Notes: generated by a model not told the origin, from the sequence alone. A stretch of DNA of 50,591 nucleotides from Bailinhaonella thermotolerans (GCF_003594875.1 NZ_QZEY01000030.1:394-50984); one strand, 5' to 3'; counted from the stretch's first letter, positions 1 through 7,813 are shown. Translations and numbers: made by a program.

Positions 1-366
1 CCGCGCCTCGAAAAAAGGGGGGATTCGAGGGGCCGGGTTCGGCGCTCTCAGCTCGTCATGGCCGGCGCCGGGGACCGGGGCAAAGACCCCGGTCGGGATC
101 GCCCACATGCGGGGCGATGTACCTATCTACAACACCCCGCCCACCCCATATGTTCCCCACGCCCACCCCAAACCCCCACGTCAACCACGCCCCGCCTACG
201 CACCGCGTCACAGCCGCTACACGCCCCACTCCGACGTGGGCGAAGCGCCCCCGCGAGGGTGGACGGCGAGGTTCTACGGGCCTGGCCGAGGCGGCTTCTG
301 GTGGAGGGATCAAGGTCGGGGGCCGCGCCGGCCGTACGAGAGGAGGCAAACCCTCCACGGGGCGGG
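1..366. other. Left-edge non-coding stretch with two hairpins
   Basis: I see no convincing gene here; the open frames lack family resemblance and ribosome sites. There are two inverted repeats. CCTCGAA (6-12) pairs with TTCGAGG (24-30) around an A- and G-rich loop. GACCGGGG (73-80) pairs with CCCCGGTC (87-94) around a 6-nt loop. Both could be terminators of a gene left of the window or of the marR gene to the right, which runs leftwards. An AT-richer patch around 110-160 could hold a promoter, but I cannot define one. Confidence 0.5.
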
Positions 367-813
367 CTAGGCGTCGCGCGCGGGCCTGGTGTCGACGTTG
401 GCGGTCAGGGTGCGGAGGAGGGCGGGGAGTTCGGCGGCCGTGGCGGCGGGGACGCCGCGCAGCGTCTCCTCCGCGAGCGCGCACCACAGCTCCTTGACCC
501 GGGCGGCGAGGGCTCTGCCGGTGTCGGTGAGCTCCACGACGCTGGCGCGCTTGTCGGAGGGGGCGGGGGCTCGGCGGATGTGACCGGCGGACTCCAGCTT
601 GCGGGTCATGAGGGTGACGCTGGGCGGCTCGCAGCCGAGGGCGTCGGCGAGCTGCGCCTGGATCATCGGGCCGGTCCGGTCGAGTTCGAGCAGCAGCGCC
701 TCCTGGCCGGGGTGCAGGCCGAGCGGGGCCAGCAGGGCGGCGGCCCTGGCGCGGTGGCGCAGGCTCAGCAGGCGGATGGCCTGGTTGAGGGCGTCGGCGT
801 ACTCGAAGTCCAT
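367..813 (-). CDS. MarR-family transcriptional regulator
   Basis: A 148-residue winged-helix regulator, the usual MarR length. The HTH lies around residues 50-75 (IQAQLADALGCEPPSVTLMTRK) followed by the wing with the conserved D-K-R-A motif (SDKRASVVELTDTGRALA, about 85-102). The ATG is preceded by AAGGAG. The gene diverges from a WrbA-like quinone reductase and an MFS pump, with 79 bp between them holding two dyads, so it most likely represses that operon and itself. MarR proteins of this arrangement typically release DNA on binding phenolic or quinone-like ligands; that part is family knowledge and the actual ligand is unknown. Confidence 0.93.
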   Translation of the reverse strand: MDFEYADALNQAIRLLSLRHRARAAALLAPLGLHPGQEALLLELDRTGPMIQAQLADALGCEPPSVTLMTRKLESAGHIRRAPAPSDKRASVVELTDTGRALAARVKELWCALAEETLRGVPAATAAELPALLRTLTANVDTRPARDA

Positions 814-821
814 GGCTCTCC

Positions 822-863
822 TTGACCCGGATTAGTTATGCGCATAATAGTTATCCGCGTAAC
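822..863 (+). promoter_or_regulatory. Promoter of the wrbA-like/MFS operon with MarR operator dyads
   Basis: TTGACC (822-827) and TAATAG (845-850) are 17 bp apart, a good sigma-70-type pair. The perfect 12-bp palindrome TTATGCGCATAA (836-847) lies in the spacer and overlaps the -10. A second, looser dyad, GTTA-N6-TAAC (850-863), follows it. Binding of the divergently encoded MarR protein here would block both directions. The promoter elements are seen; the operator role is inferred. Confidence 0.75.
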
Positions 864-892
864 TGATTCTATCCGATGCCGAGGAGCCGGAC

Positions 893-1567
893 ATGACCGT
901 GAAGGTCGCCGTCATCTACTACAGCGCGACGGGCACCGTCCACGCGCTCGCACGGGCCGTCGCCGAGGGCGCCGCCTCTGCGGGGACCGAGGTGCGCCTG
1001 CGGCGGGTCGCCGAGCTGGCGCCGGACAGCGCGGTGGACCGGAACCCGATGTGGCGCCGTCACGCCGACGCCGCGGCGTCCGTCGCGGAGGCGTCGGTCG
1101 AGGACCTGGCGTGGGCCGACGCGTTCGCGTTCGGGACGCCCACCCGGTTCGGCGCCCCGGCGGCACAGCTCAAGCAGTTCATCGACCAGGCCGGCGGGCT
1201 CTGGCGGGAGGGGCGGCTGGCCGACAAGCCGGTGACCGCCTTCACCTCGGCGTTCAACCGCCACGGCGGCAGTGAGGCCACGATCCTGTCGCTGGGCAAC
1301 GTCTTCTACCACTGGGGCGCGCTGATCGTCCCGCCCGGGTTCACCGACGACGCCGTGTACGCCGCCGGCGGGAACCCCTACGGCACGTCCGCCGTGACCG
1401 GCCCGGCGGGAGAGGGGCCGGACGAGGCGGCGCTGGAGGCGGCCAGATACCAGGGCCGCCGGCTGGCCCGCGTCGCGATCCGGCTGCGGGACGGCGCGGA
1501 CGGGGACGGCGCGGGCGGGGACGACCCGCGCGGGGCCCTGGCCACCACGGCCTCCCGCACCGCGTGA
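893..1567 (+). CDS. WrbA-like flavodoxin-fold NAD(P)H:quinone oxidoreductase
   Basis: A 224-residue flavodoxin-fold protein. The N-terminus VKVAVIYYSATGTVHALA is the FMN phosphate-binding strand-loop, and GTPTRFGAPAAQLKQFID (about 82-99) is the signature of WrbA-type quinone reductases. FNRHGGSEATILSL follows the family pattern around the FMN ring. It should reduce quinones by two electrons with NAD(P)H in the cytosol, avoiding semiquinones. The C-terminal 40 residues are Gly/Asp-rich and look disordered. Its stop overlaps a GTG of the next frame, and an MFS pump follows 23 bp later, so the two form one MarR-controlled unit for handling a redox-active toxic compound (inference). Confidence 0.92.
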   Translation: MTVKVAVIYYSATGTVHALARAVAEGAASAGTEVRLRRVAELAPDSAVDRNPMWRRHADAAASVAEASVEDLAWADAFAFGTPTRFGAPAAQLKQFIDQAGGLWREGRLADKPVTAFTSAFNRHGGSEATILSLGNVFYHWGALIVPPGFTDDAVYAAGGNPYGTSAVTGPAGEGPDEAALEAARYQGRRLARVAIRLRDGADGDGAGGDDPRGALATTASRTA

Positions 1568-1590
1568 GCGCGGCCCGCGAGGAGGCGGCC

Positions 1591-3018
1591 ATGACGAGCA
1601 CGGACACGGCGCCCCGGCGCGCCGGCTCACCGGCCGGGCCCGCCCGGCTGGTCCTGCCGCTGGCGTGCGCCGCCCAGTTCATGGTGATCCTGGACGCGTC
1701 CATCGTGAACGTGGCCCTGCCCTCGGTCCGCGCGGACCTCGGCTTCACGGCCACCGGCCTGGCCTGGGTGGTGAACGGGTACCTGCTGGCCTTCGCCGGG
1801 TTCATGCTGCCGGGCGGGCGGGCCGCCGACCTGTTCGGCCCGCGCCGGGCGCTGGTCGCCGGGCTGGCCCTGTTCTCCGCGGCGAGCCTGGCCGGCGGGC
1901 TGGCGGCCGCGCCGGAGATCCTGGTCGCGGCCCGGCTCGCCCAGGGGATGGGGGCCGCGCTGATGGCCCCGGCGACGCTGGCCGTGATCAACACGTTCTT
2001 CACCGAGCCGGGGGCCCGCGCCAGGGCGTTCGGCGCGTGGTCCGCGGCCGGCGGCGTCGGCGGGATGGCGGGGGCCCTCGCCGGCGGCGCCATCACCACC
2101 GGCCTGTCGTGGCGGTGGGTCTTCCTGGTCAACGTGCCGATCGGCGCGGCGCTGATCGCCGTGGCCCTGGTGTCGCTCGCCCGAACGCGCTCCGGCCGCC
2201 GGGACTCGCTGGACCTCACGGGGGCCGTCACGGGGACCGCCGGGCTGGCCGGGCTGATCTACGGGATCACGCAGGGCGCGGAGCACGCCTGGACGTCGCC
2301 GCGGGTCGCCGTGCCGGTGGCGGCGGGGGTGATCCTGCTGGCCGCGTTCGTCGCGGTGGAGGCGCGGTTCGCCGCCCGGCCGATGGTGCCGCTGCGGCTG
2401 TTCCGGATCCGGGGGATCGCCGCCGGGAACGGGCTGCTGCTGCTGTTCGGCGGGATCACCATCGCCATGTGGTACTTCACCTCGCTCTTCCTGCAGAACG
2501 TCCTCGGCTTCAGCGCGCTTTCGGCCGGGCTCGGGCAGACGCCCGCGGCCGTGACGTTCATGCTGGCCGCGCGGTGGGCCGGGCCCCTCCTGCCCCGGAT
2601 CGGCGCGCGCCTCCTGCTGGCGGCCGGGGGCGCCCTCTTCCTGGCCGGGTTCGGCTGGCTCTCCCTGGCGGGCGCGGGCACCGCCTACCTGACGGGGGTG
2701 CTCGGGCCGACGCTGCTCGTCGCGGTCGGCATCGGGCTGACCTTCCCCACCCTCATGGCCGTGGCGACCGCCGACGCCCCCGAGGGTGACGCGGGGGTCG
2801 TCGGGGGCCTGGCCAACACGGCCGGGCAGGCGGGCGGCTCGATCGGGCTCGCGGTGCTGGCGACGGCCGCGGGCTCGCGAGCCGCCGCCGAGACGGGGGC
2901 CTCCCCCGCCGAGGCCCTGGCCTCCGGGTACGGGCTGGTCTTCCTCATGGCCGCCGGCATCGGCGTGGTCCTGGCGGCGCTCGGTGTCCTGCTGCCCTCC
3001 CACCGGCACACCCGCTGA
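1591..3018 (+). CDS. MFS drug efflux transporter, DHA2 (EmrB/QacA) type
   Basis: About 475 residues, with repeated hydrophobic helices consistent with a 14-TM DHA2 exporter. The first helix carries the family LDASIVNVALPSV stretch, the loop between helices 2 and 3 has GGRAADLFGPRRAL, and helix 5 has the antiporter motif C-like GGVGGMAGALAGG. I start it at ATG 1591 because GGAGG (1581-1585) sits 5 nt upstream; an in-frame GTG at 1564 overlaps the stop of the quinone reductase but has no ribosome site. It is probably a proton-driven efflux pump for the compound sensed by the MarR protein. A 17-bp-stem terminator follows. Confidence 0.92.
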   Translation: MTSTDTAPRRAGSPAGPARLVLPLACAAQFMVILDASIVNVALPSVRADLGFTATGLAWVVNGYLLAFAGFMLPGGRAADLFGPRRALVAGLALFSAASLAGGLAAAPEILVAARLAQGMGAALMAPATLAVINTFFTEPGARARAFGAWSAAGGVGGMAGALAGGAITTGLSWRWVFLVNVPIGAALIAVALVSLARTRSGRRDSLDLTGAVTGTAGLAGLIYGITQGAEHAWTSPRVAVPVAAGVILLAAFVAVEARFAARPMVPLRLFRIRGIAAGNGLLLLFGGITIAMWYFTSLFLQNVLGFSALSAGLGQTPAAVTFMLAARWAGPLLPRIGARLLLAAGGALFLAGFGWLSLAGAGTAYLTGVLGPTLLVAVGIGLTFPTLMAVATADAPEGDAGVVGGLANTAGQAGGSIGLAVLATAAGSRAAAETGASPAEALASGYGLVFLMAAGIGVVLAALGVLLPSHRHTR

Positions 3019-3029
3019 CCCCGCACGGG

Positions 3030-3066
3030 CGTACGGCTCGCGCCTCCGCGAGGCGCGAGCCGTACG
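3030..3066. terminator. Perfect 17-bp-stem bidirectional terminator, REP-like
   Basis: Bases 3030-3046 are the exact reverse complement of 3050-3066, leaving a 3-nt loop (CGC). It fills the 48-bp gap between two converging MFS genes and abuts the stop codon of the minus-strand one. There is no T-tract. The stem starts with CGTACGGCTCGCG, the same word that forms a 28-bp palindrome at 15307-15334, so this is also a member of a dispersed palindromic family. Confidence 0.85.
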
Positions 3067-4491
3067 TCATCGGGCGGCGCCTCCCGCGGCCTCGGCGGCC
3101 GGCGCCCCGCCCGGCGGCTCCGGCGGCGCCGCGCCGGGGCGGGGGTGGGGGGTCGCCAGGAGGAGCAGGAAGAGGACGGCGCACAGGGGGAGGGCGGCGA
3201 GGAACACGCGAGGGATGGCCGAGGTGTAGTCGGCGGTGTGGGCGAGGGACACGATCGTGGCGAAGAGCGAGATGCCCAGGGTGCCGCCCAGGCCGCGGAG
3301 CGCGATCAGGGCGGAGGTCGCGGTGCCCAGCTCGGGGGCGGGCACGGCGCGCTGGGTCATGGCGACCAGGGGCTGCATCAGCAGGCCGATCCCGGCGCCG
3401 ATCAGGGCGAGGGCGGCGGCCATGGGCGGGTACGACCCGGCGGTCAGGTAGAGCGCGGCGAAGCCCGCCGTCACCCCGGCCGCGCCCAGGAGCAGCGGCC
3501 CCCTGGCCCCGGCGGTGCGGCCGGAGAGCGCCGAGGCGGCCACGAACGCGAGCATGAGCGGGATGAGCGCCAGGCCCGCCCGCGTGGCGTCCATGCCGAG
3601 CACGCCCTGGAAGTACATGGGCAGGAACACCGATCCGCCGAACAGCAGCGCGCCGAGGAGCATGGACGCCGGATACGTGATCCGGACGACGCGGTCGCGC
3701 AGCAGGCGCGGCGGGAGCACGGGCTCGGGCGCCCGGCGCTCCCAGGCCGCGAAGGCGGCGAGCAGCACGACCGCGCCCGCGGCCAGGCCCAGGATCACCG
3801 GCGAGGTCCAGGCGTGCTCGCGCCCGCCCCACTCGGCGGCGAGCATGAGCACGGCCACCGCGGCGGCCAGCAGCGCCGAGCCGGGCGCGTCGACGCGCGG
3901 CACGGAGGCCGGGCGGGGCAGGCGCAGGCCGACGCCGGCGAAGAGCATCGCGAGCAGGCCGAGCGGGACGTTCACGTAGAAGATCCAGCGCCAGCCCACG
4001 GTGTCCGTCAGGACCCCGCCGGCGAGGGGCCCGCCGACACTGCCCACGGCCATGATCGCGCCGAGGTACCCCTGCGCGCGGCCGCGCCGCTCGGCCGGGA
4101 ACAGCTCGGCGAGCACGATCGACGCGAGCGAGAACAGGCCGCCCGCCCCCAGTCCCTGGACCGCGCGCAGGGCGACGAGCTGCGGCAGCGTCTCCGCCAG
4201 CCCCGCCAGCGCGGACGCCGCCGTGAAGACCCCGACGGCGGTGAGGAAGGTGGGCAGCCGCCCGAACCGGTCGCTCGCCCTGCCGTACAGGACGCCGGTG
4301 GCGGTGCTGGTCAGCAGGTACGCCGTCACCACCCAGCCCGCCGACGCCCCCGTGCCCAGCTCCGCGGCGATCCGCGGCAGCGCCGTCCCCACGATGGTCT
4401 GGTCGACCACCGCCAGCACCACCCCGAGGCACAGCCCCGCGACGGCCAGCGGGGTGTTCCCCCGCCCGGTCCTCTCCGCCGCGCCGCTCAT
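3067..4491 (-). CDS. MFS drug efflux transporter, EmrB/QacA type
   Basis: A 474-residue transporter, again DHA2-like. VDQTIVGTALPRIAAELG is helix 1, GRASDRFGRLPTFL the 2-3 loop, and GSVGGPLAGGVLTDTVGWRWIF the motif C helix followed by the typical WRWIFYVNVPLG. It is only modestly similar to the pump encoded opposite (1591-3018), so the two are not a recent duplication. Its ATG overlaps the stop of the TrxR-like gene (ATGA, 4488-4491), which implies translational coupling and a shared job: the flavoprotein may modify what this pump exports. Confidence 0.92.
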   Translation of the reverse strand: MSGAAERTGRGNTPLAVAGLCLGVVLAVVDQTIVGTALPRIAAELGTGASAGWVVTAYLLTSTATGVLYGRASDRFGRLPTFLTAVGVFTAASALAGLAETLPQLVALRAVQGLGAGGLFSLASIVLAELFPAERRGRAQGYLGAIMAVGSVGGPLAGGVLTDTVGWRWIFYVNVPLGLLAMLFAGVGLRLPRPASVPRVDAPGSALLAAAVAVLMLAAEWGGREHAWTSPVILGLAAGAVVLLAAFAAWERRAPEPVLPPRLLRDRVVRITYPASMLLGALLFGGSVFLPMYFQGVLGMDATRAGLALIPLMLAFVAASALSGRTAGARGPLLLGAAGVTAGFAALYLTAGSYPPMAAALALIGAGIGLLMQPLVAMTQRAVPAPELGTATSALIALRGLGGTLGISLFATIVSLAHTADYTSAIPRVFLAALPLCAVLFLLLLATPHPRPGAAPPEPPGGAPAAEAAGGAAR

Positions 4492-5723
4492 CGCCCGTCC
4501 TCCTTCTCCCCGGCCCCGGACCCCGTACGGCCGGCGCCCGCGCCCGCGGATCCCGTACGGCCGGCGCCCGCCCCGGCGGACCCCGTACGGCCGACGGCCG
4601 CGCCGACGGGTTCCGTGATGCCGGCGGGTCCGGCGGGTCCGGCGCCGCCCGGCTCCGGCGGGCGGGCGAAGGGGAGGGGCAGGCCGGTGTCCTCGCTGAG
4701 GAGGTCCTGGTCGAGGAGGGAGGCGGCGATCGTGCCCGAGGCAGAGGCGACGGAGACCGCGGCGAACGGCATGGGCACGGCCGGACGCCGGGACATGTCG
4801 CCGATCGCGTGGACGCCGGGGACGCTGGTCCGGCCGAAGTCGTCCACCTCGACCACGCCGTCGGGCAGGAGGCGGCAGCCCAGCGAGGCCGCCAGCGGGG
4901 ACCGCTGGACGGTGCGCGTGCTCACGAACGCCGCCCCGCGCGCCAGCGGCGGCCCCGCCTCGAAGACGACGGCCTCCAGTTCCCCGTCACGCGACTCCAG
5001 CCGCGTCACCGGCTCGCAGCGCACCGCCACCCCGTGCCGGTCCAGCGGCGCGAGGTCCGCGCCCGGCGGCCCGTCGGTGCACAGCGTCACGTCCGCGCCC
5101 ATCCGGCGGAGCTGGAGCGCCAGCCGTACCCGGTCGGGCGTGCCGCCGATCACGGCGACCGGCGCGGCCACGGCCTCGAACCCGTGGCAGTAGGGGCAGT
5201 GGAACGCCGACGTGCCCCAGATCTCCGCCACGCCCGGGATCGGCGGCAGCTCGTCGGCGAGGCCGGTCGCCAGCACCAGGCGCCGGGCCCGCACCGCCTC
5301 GCCGTCCGTCAGCCGCAGCTCGAACCCCGGCGGCGGGCCCGCCTCCGCGCCCCCGGCGTCCCCGCCCCCGCCGTACGGCGGCGCGGCGGCGGACGCGGCG
5401 CGGACCTCCGCCCGCCGGTACTCCACGGAGGGGTAGCGGGCGAGCTGGGCGCGGGCGGTGGCGCGGAGGACGCCGGGCGGGGTGCCGTCGTGGGACAGGA
5501 GGTTGTGCACGGCCCGCGCCGGGGCGTTGCGGTACTCGGCGGAGTCGAGGACCAGGGTGCGCCGGCACGCGCGCCCGAGGGTGAGGGCGGCGGCCAGCCC
5601 GGCGGGCCCGCCGCCGACCACGACGACGTCGTATGCCGCGGAGAACGGCGGGGCCGCCGGCGTGGACGAGTCCGGGTCCGGGGAGGACCCGGCGGACATG
5701 GATGACCTGAACGAGTTGACCAT
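4488..5723 (-). CDS. TrxR-like FAD-dependent dithiol oxidoreductase with CPYC active site
   Basis: About 411 residues from ATG 5723; a TTG at 5738 is also in frame. It has the FAD-binding VVVVGGGPAGLAAAL, a redox pair C-P-Y-C (about C176/C179, in SAFHCPYCHGFE), and the C-terminal FAD motif VHAIGDMSRR. Classical thioredoxin reductases have CATC and a second GGGDSAxE-type NADPH site followed by HRR. Here that site reads GGTPDRVRLAL, then TLCTDG, so NADPH binding is doubtful. A CPYCHG-type centre with poor NADPH motifs recalls the dithiol oxidases of the GliT/HlmI group (family recollection, not verified). The last 35 residues are a Gly/Ala repeat encoded by a 30-bp tandem repeat. It is coupled to an MFS gene and divergent from merR. 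Confidence 0.82.
   Translation of the reverse strand: MVNSFRSSMSAGSSPDPDSSTPAAPPFSAAYDVVVVGGGPAGLAAALTLGRACRRTLVLDSAEYRNAPARAVHNLLSHDGTPPGVLRATARAQLARYPSVEYRRAEVRAASAAAPPYGGGGDAGGAEAGPPPGFELRLTDGEAVRARRLVLATGLADELPPIPGVAEIWGTSAFHCPYCHGFEAVAAPVAVIGGTPDRVRLALQLRRMGADVTLCTDGPPGADLAPLDRHGVAVRCEPVTRLESRDGELEAVVFEAGPPLARGAAFVSTRTVQRSPLAASLGCRLLPDGVVEVDDFGRTSVPGVHAIGDMSRRPAVPMPFAAVSVASASGTIAASLLDQDLLSEDTGLPLPFARPPEPGGAGPAGPAGITEPVGAAVGRTGSAGAGAGRTGSAGAGAGRTGSGAGEKEDGR
4519..4608. repeat. 30-bp tandem repeat, three units, inside the flavoprotein C-terminus
   Basis: Units at 4519-4548, 4549-4578 and 4579-4608 all open with GA(C/T)CCCGTACGG. On the minus strand they encode a 10-residue Gly/Ala/Arg/Thr/Ser period at the C-terminus of the TrxR-like protein. 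The units diverge towards 4608. The tail is likely dispensable and variable in copy number between strains. Confidence 0.85.
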
Positions 5724-5755
5724 GACCCCACTTTGCAAGTTAATGTGAACATGAA
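5716..5755 (+). promoter_or_regulatory. merR promoter with 19-bp spacer and dyad
   Basis: On the plus strand TTGACC (5716-5721) and TAATGT (5741-5746) are 19 bp apart, the over-long spacing typical of promoters that MerR proteins activate by DNA distortion. An imperfect dyad TTAATGT-GA-ACATGAA (5740-5755, 6 of 7 arm positions matching) overlaps the -10 and the first ATG of merR. The divergent flavoprotein gene would be read from the other strand, where a TTGACT lies at 5754-5759. Elements are seen; regulation is inferred. Confidence 0.6.
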
Positions 5756-6140
5756 GTCAAGTGAGATGAGCATCGGGGAACTGGCCGAGCGGTTCGGGCT
5801 CGCGGCGCACGTGCTGCGGCACTGGGAGAGCGTGGGACTGCTGACGCCGGGGCGGCGGGTGAACGGCCGCCGGAGGTACACCGAGGAGCACGTCTACCGG
5901 GTGGCGGTGATCGTGCGGGCGAAGGACGCGGGGCTGAGCCTGGAGCGGATCGGGCGGCTGCTGGCGGCGCGCGACCGGGAGGGCCGGCGGGAACTGCTCG
6001 CGGGCCACCTGGCGGACCTGGACCGGCGGATCGCCGAGGCCCAGGCGTCCAGGGCGATGGTCGAGCACGCGATGGGCTGCCCGGAGGAGGACTTCCTGCG
6101 CTGCCCGACGATGCGCTCGATGATCGGAGTCCTGATCTAA
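5751..6140 (+). CDS. MerR-family transcriptional regulator
   Basis: About 129 residues. The N-terminal winged HTH reads MSIGELAERFGLAAHVLRHWESVGLL followed by the wing GRRVNGRRRYTEEHVYRVAVI; the rest is a dimerisation coiled coil (about 75-110) and a short tail. The tail has two cysteines spaced C-x8-C (GCPEEDFLRCP), a possible thiol or metal sensor, unlike the four-Cys cluster of SoxR. The start may be ATG 5751 or ATG 5766 (MSIGEL); neither has a well-spaced ribosome site, and the -10 is so close that a short leader is likely. It diverges from the TrxR-like/MFS pair and probably controls it. Confidence 0.9.
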   Translation: MKSSEMSIGELAERFGLAAHVLRHWESVGLLTPGRRVNGRRRYTEEHVYRVAVIVRAKDAGLSLERIGRLLAARDREGRRELLAGHLADLDRRIAEAQASRAMVEHAMGCPEEDFLRCPTMRSMIGVLI

Positions 6141-6191
6141 CCGTTACCGCCCAAGGCGTCCCCTCGTTATCGCTCGATGTCGGAAGGCTCA

Positions 6192-6197
6192 TATCCT
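6192..6197 (+). promoter_or_regulatory. Leaderless -10 of the DUF4191 gene
   Basis: TATCCT ends 6 nt before ATG 6204, the spacing expected when transcription starts at the A of the start codon. No ribosome site is present at a proper distance, which supports a leaderless start at 6204 rather than the upstream ATG at 6177. Confidence 0.6.
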
Positions 6198-6203
6198 TGC
6201 GGC

Positions 6204-6893
6204 ATGGCAAAGAAGGCGGCGTCCCCGGAGACCCCGGGTCGTCTCAAGCAGATCCGAATGGTCGCCGGGATCGTCAGGCAGGCGAACCCCAAGGGCATGC
6301 CGATCGTGTTCGCGACGGCCCTCGGCGTGCTCGCGCTGTTCGTGGTGATCGGCCTGGTCACCGACTCCCTGCTCTTCATGATCCCGCTCGGCCTGCTCGG
6401 GGGTCTGACCGCCGGCATGATCGTCTTCGGGCAGTTCGCCCAGAAGGCGCAGTACTCCATGCTGGAGGGCCAGCCGGGCGCCGCCGCCGCGATCCTGCAG
6501 AGCATGCGCGGGAACTGGAACGTCACGCCGGTCGTGGCCGTCAACCGGGAGCAGGACGTCGTCCACCGCGTCGTGGGCGCGCCGGGCGTGATCCTGGTGT
6601 CGGAGGGCCCGGCCAACCGGGTGCAGCGGCTCCTTCTCGCCGAGAAGAAGAAGGTCCAGCGCGTCGCCATGGACGTGCCGGTCTACGACGTGCAGACGGG
6701 TGACGGCGAGGGCCAGGTCCCGATCAAGAAGCTGCAGCGGCACCTGATGAAGCTGCCGCGCAACCTCAAGAAGCCGGCCGTCGCCGAGGTGAACTACCGC
6801 CTGCGCGCGCTCCAGAGCAGCCTGCCCATGCCCAAGGGCCCCATGCCCAAGGGTGTGAAGATGCCCAAGGGCCCGCGCCCGAAGACCCGTTGA
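6204..6893 (+). CDS. DUF4191 family membrane protein
   Basis: About 229 residues. A basic N-terminus (MAKKAASPETPGRLKQIRMV) leads into two adjacent transmembrane helices (about 33-52 and 54-73). A conserved cytosolic domain follows, containing NWNVTPVVAVN, QDVVHRVVGAPGVILVSEGP and the lysine-rich LLLAEKKKVQRV. The C-terminus is a run of P-M-P-K-G repeats ending in basic residues. DUF4191 proteins are widespread in actinobacteria and have no established function to my knowledge. The stop codon overlaps a TTG that opens the methyltransferase frame. The basic, repeat-like tail could contact nucleic acid or acidic lipid, but this is a guess. Confidence 0.9.
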   Translation: MAKKAASPETPGRLKQIRMVAGIVRQANPKGMPIVFATALGVLALFVVIGLVTDSLLFMIPLGLLGGLTAGMIVFGQFAQKAQYSMLEGQPGAAAAILQSMRGNWNVTPVVAVNREQDVVHRVVGAPGVILVSEGPANRVQRLLLAEKKKVQRVAMDVPVYDVQTGDGEGQVPIKKLQRHLMKLPRNLKKPAVAEVNYRLRALQSSLPMPKGPMPKGVKMPKGPRPKTR

Positions 6894-7813
6894 GCGACGC
6901 CCACGGTCTCGGCGACGCCCACGGTCTCGGTGACGCCGACCGCGTAAGCGATTCCGGGGACCTGCCGGGCGACTCCGGCGAGCCGCCGTACGGCGGGGCG
7001 GGCGATGACGTCGCCGCCGGGTCCGTCGCGCGGCGCCCGATCTCGGCCGAGCAGTCGGTGCGGGCCAACCGCCGCTGGTGGGACGGCGCGGCGGACGAAT
7101 ACCAGGCCGAGCACGGCGAGTTCCTGCGCGACACCGGCTTCGTCTGGTGCCCCGAGGGCCTGGACGAGGCCGACGCCCGGCTGCTCGGCGACGTGCGCGG
7201 CAAGCGCGTCCTGGAGATCGGCTGCGGCGCCGGGCAGTGCGCCCGCTGGCTCGTCACCCAGGGGGCGCGGGCGGTCGGCGTGGACCTGTCGTACCGGCAG
7301 CTCCAGCACTCCCGCCGGATCGACCTGGACACCGGCCTCCGCCTTCCGGTGGCCGCCGCCGACGCCCGGGCGCTTCCCTTCGCCGACGAGTCCTTCGACG
7401 CCGTCTGCTCGGCGTACGGCGCGATCCCGTTCGTGGCCGACTCCGCGGCCGTGATGCGCGAGGCCGCCCGCGTCCTGCGCCCCGGCGGGCTGTTCGTCTT
7501 CTCGGTCACCCACCCCATCCGCTGGAGCTTCCCCGACGACCCGGGCCCGCACGGCCTGACCGCGACCCGGCCGTACTTCGACCGGACCCCCTACGTCGAG
7601 TTCGACGAGGACGGCGAGCCGGCCTACGCCGAGCACCACCGCACCCTGGGCGACCGCGTCGCCGAGCTCACCGCCGCCGGGCTCGTCCTCACCGCCCTCA
7701 CCGAGCCGGAGTGGCCGGAGGGCCACGACCGCGTCTGGGGCGCGTGGAGCCCGCTCCGCGGCCGCCTCATCCCCGGCACCGCGATCTTCTCCGCCCGCAA
7801 GCCCGCCGCCTGA
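6890..7813 (+). CDS. Class I SAM-dependent methyltransferase
   Basis: Up to 307 residues. The core starts at RANRRWWDGAADEYQAEHGEFL, followed by motif I VLEIGCGAGQCARWL, the acidic VGVDLS after strand 2, and the post-motif DESFDAVCSAYGAIPF and VLRPGGLFVFSVTHP. It transfers a methyl group from S-adenosylmethionine to an unknown small acceptor. The start is uncertain: TTG 6890 overlaps the previous stop, and the next good candidate is GTG 7058 just before the core. Between them lies a low-complexity Gly/Asp region with a duplicated DAHGLG, typical of poorly conserved N-termini. Confidence 0.88.
   Translation: MSDAHGLGDAHGLGDADRVSDSGDLPGDSGEPPYGGAGDDVAAGSVARRPISAEQSVRANRRWWDGAADEYQAEHGEFLRDTGFVWCPEGLDEADARLLGDVRGKRVLEIGCGAGQCARWLVTQGARAVGVDLSYRQLQHSRRIDLDTGLRLPVAAADARALPFADESFDAVCSAYGAIPFVADSAAVMREAARVLRPGGLFVFSVTHPIRWSFPDDPGPHGLTATRPYFDRTPYVEFDEDGEPAYAEHHRTLGDRVAELTAAGLVLTALTEPEWPEGHDRVWGAWSPLRGRLIPGTAIFSARKPAA

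Noticed and set aside
1-40. Possible tRNA 3' end (GGATTCGAGG)
   Set aside because: The segment does not make a T-arm with the correct loop and no acceptor or anticodon arm can be drawn.
58-825. Open frame on the plus strand opposite marR, about 255 codons
   Set aside because: Its translation is low-complexity Gly/Ala/Arg and it lies antisense to a clear MarR protein; long antisense frames are expected at this GC content.
3145-5193. 682-codon plus-strand frame opposite the MFS and flavoprotein genes
   Set aside because: The product is rich in Arg/Gly/Gln/His with no fold; it is a shadow of two well-supported minus-strand genes.
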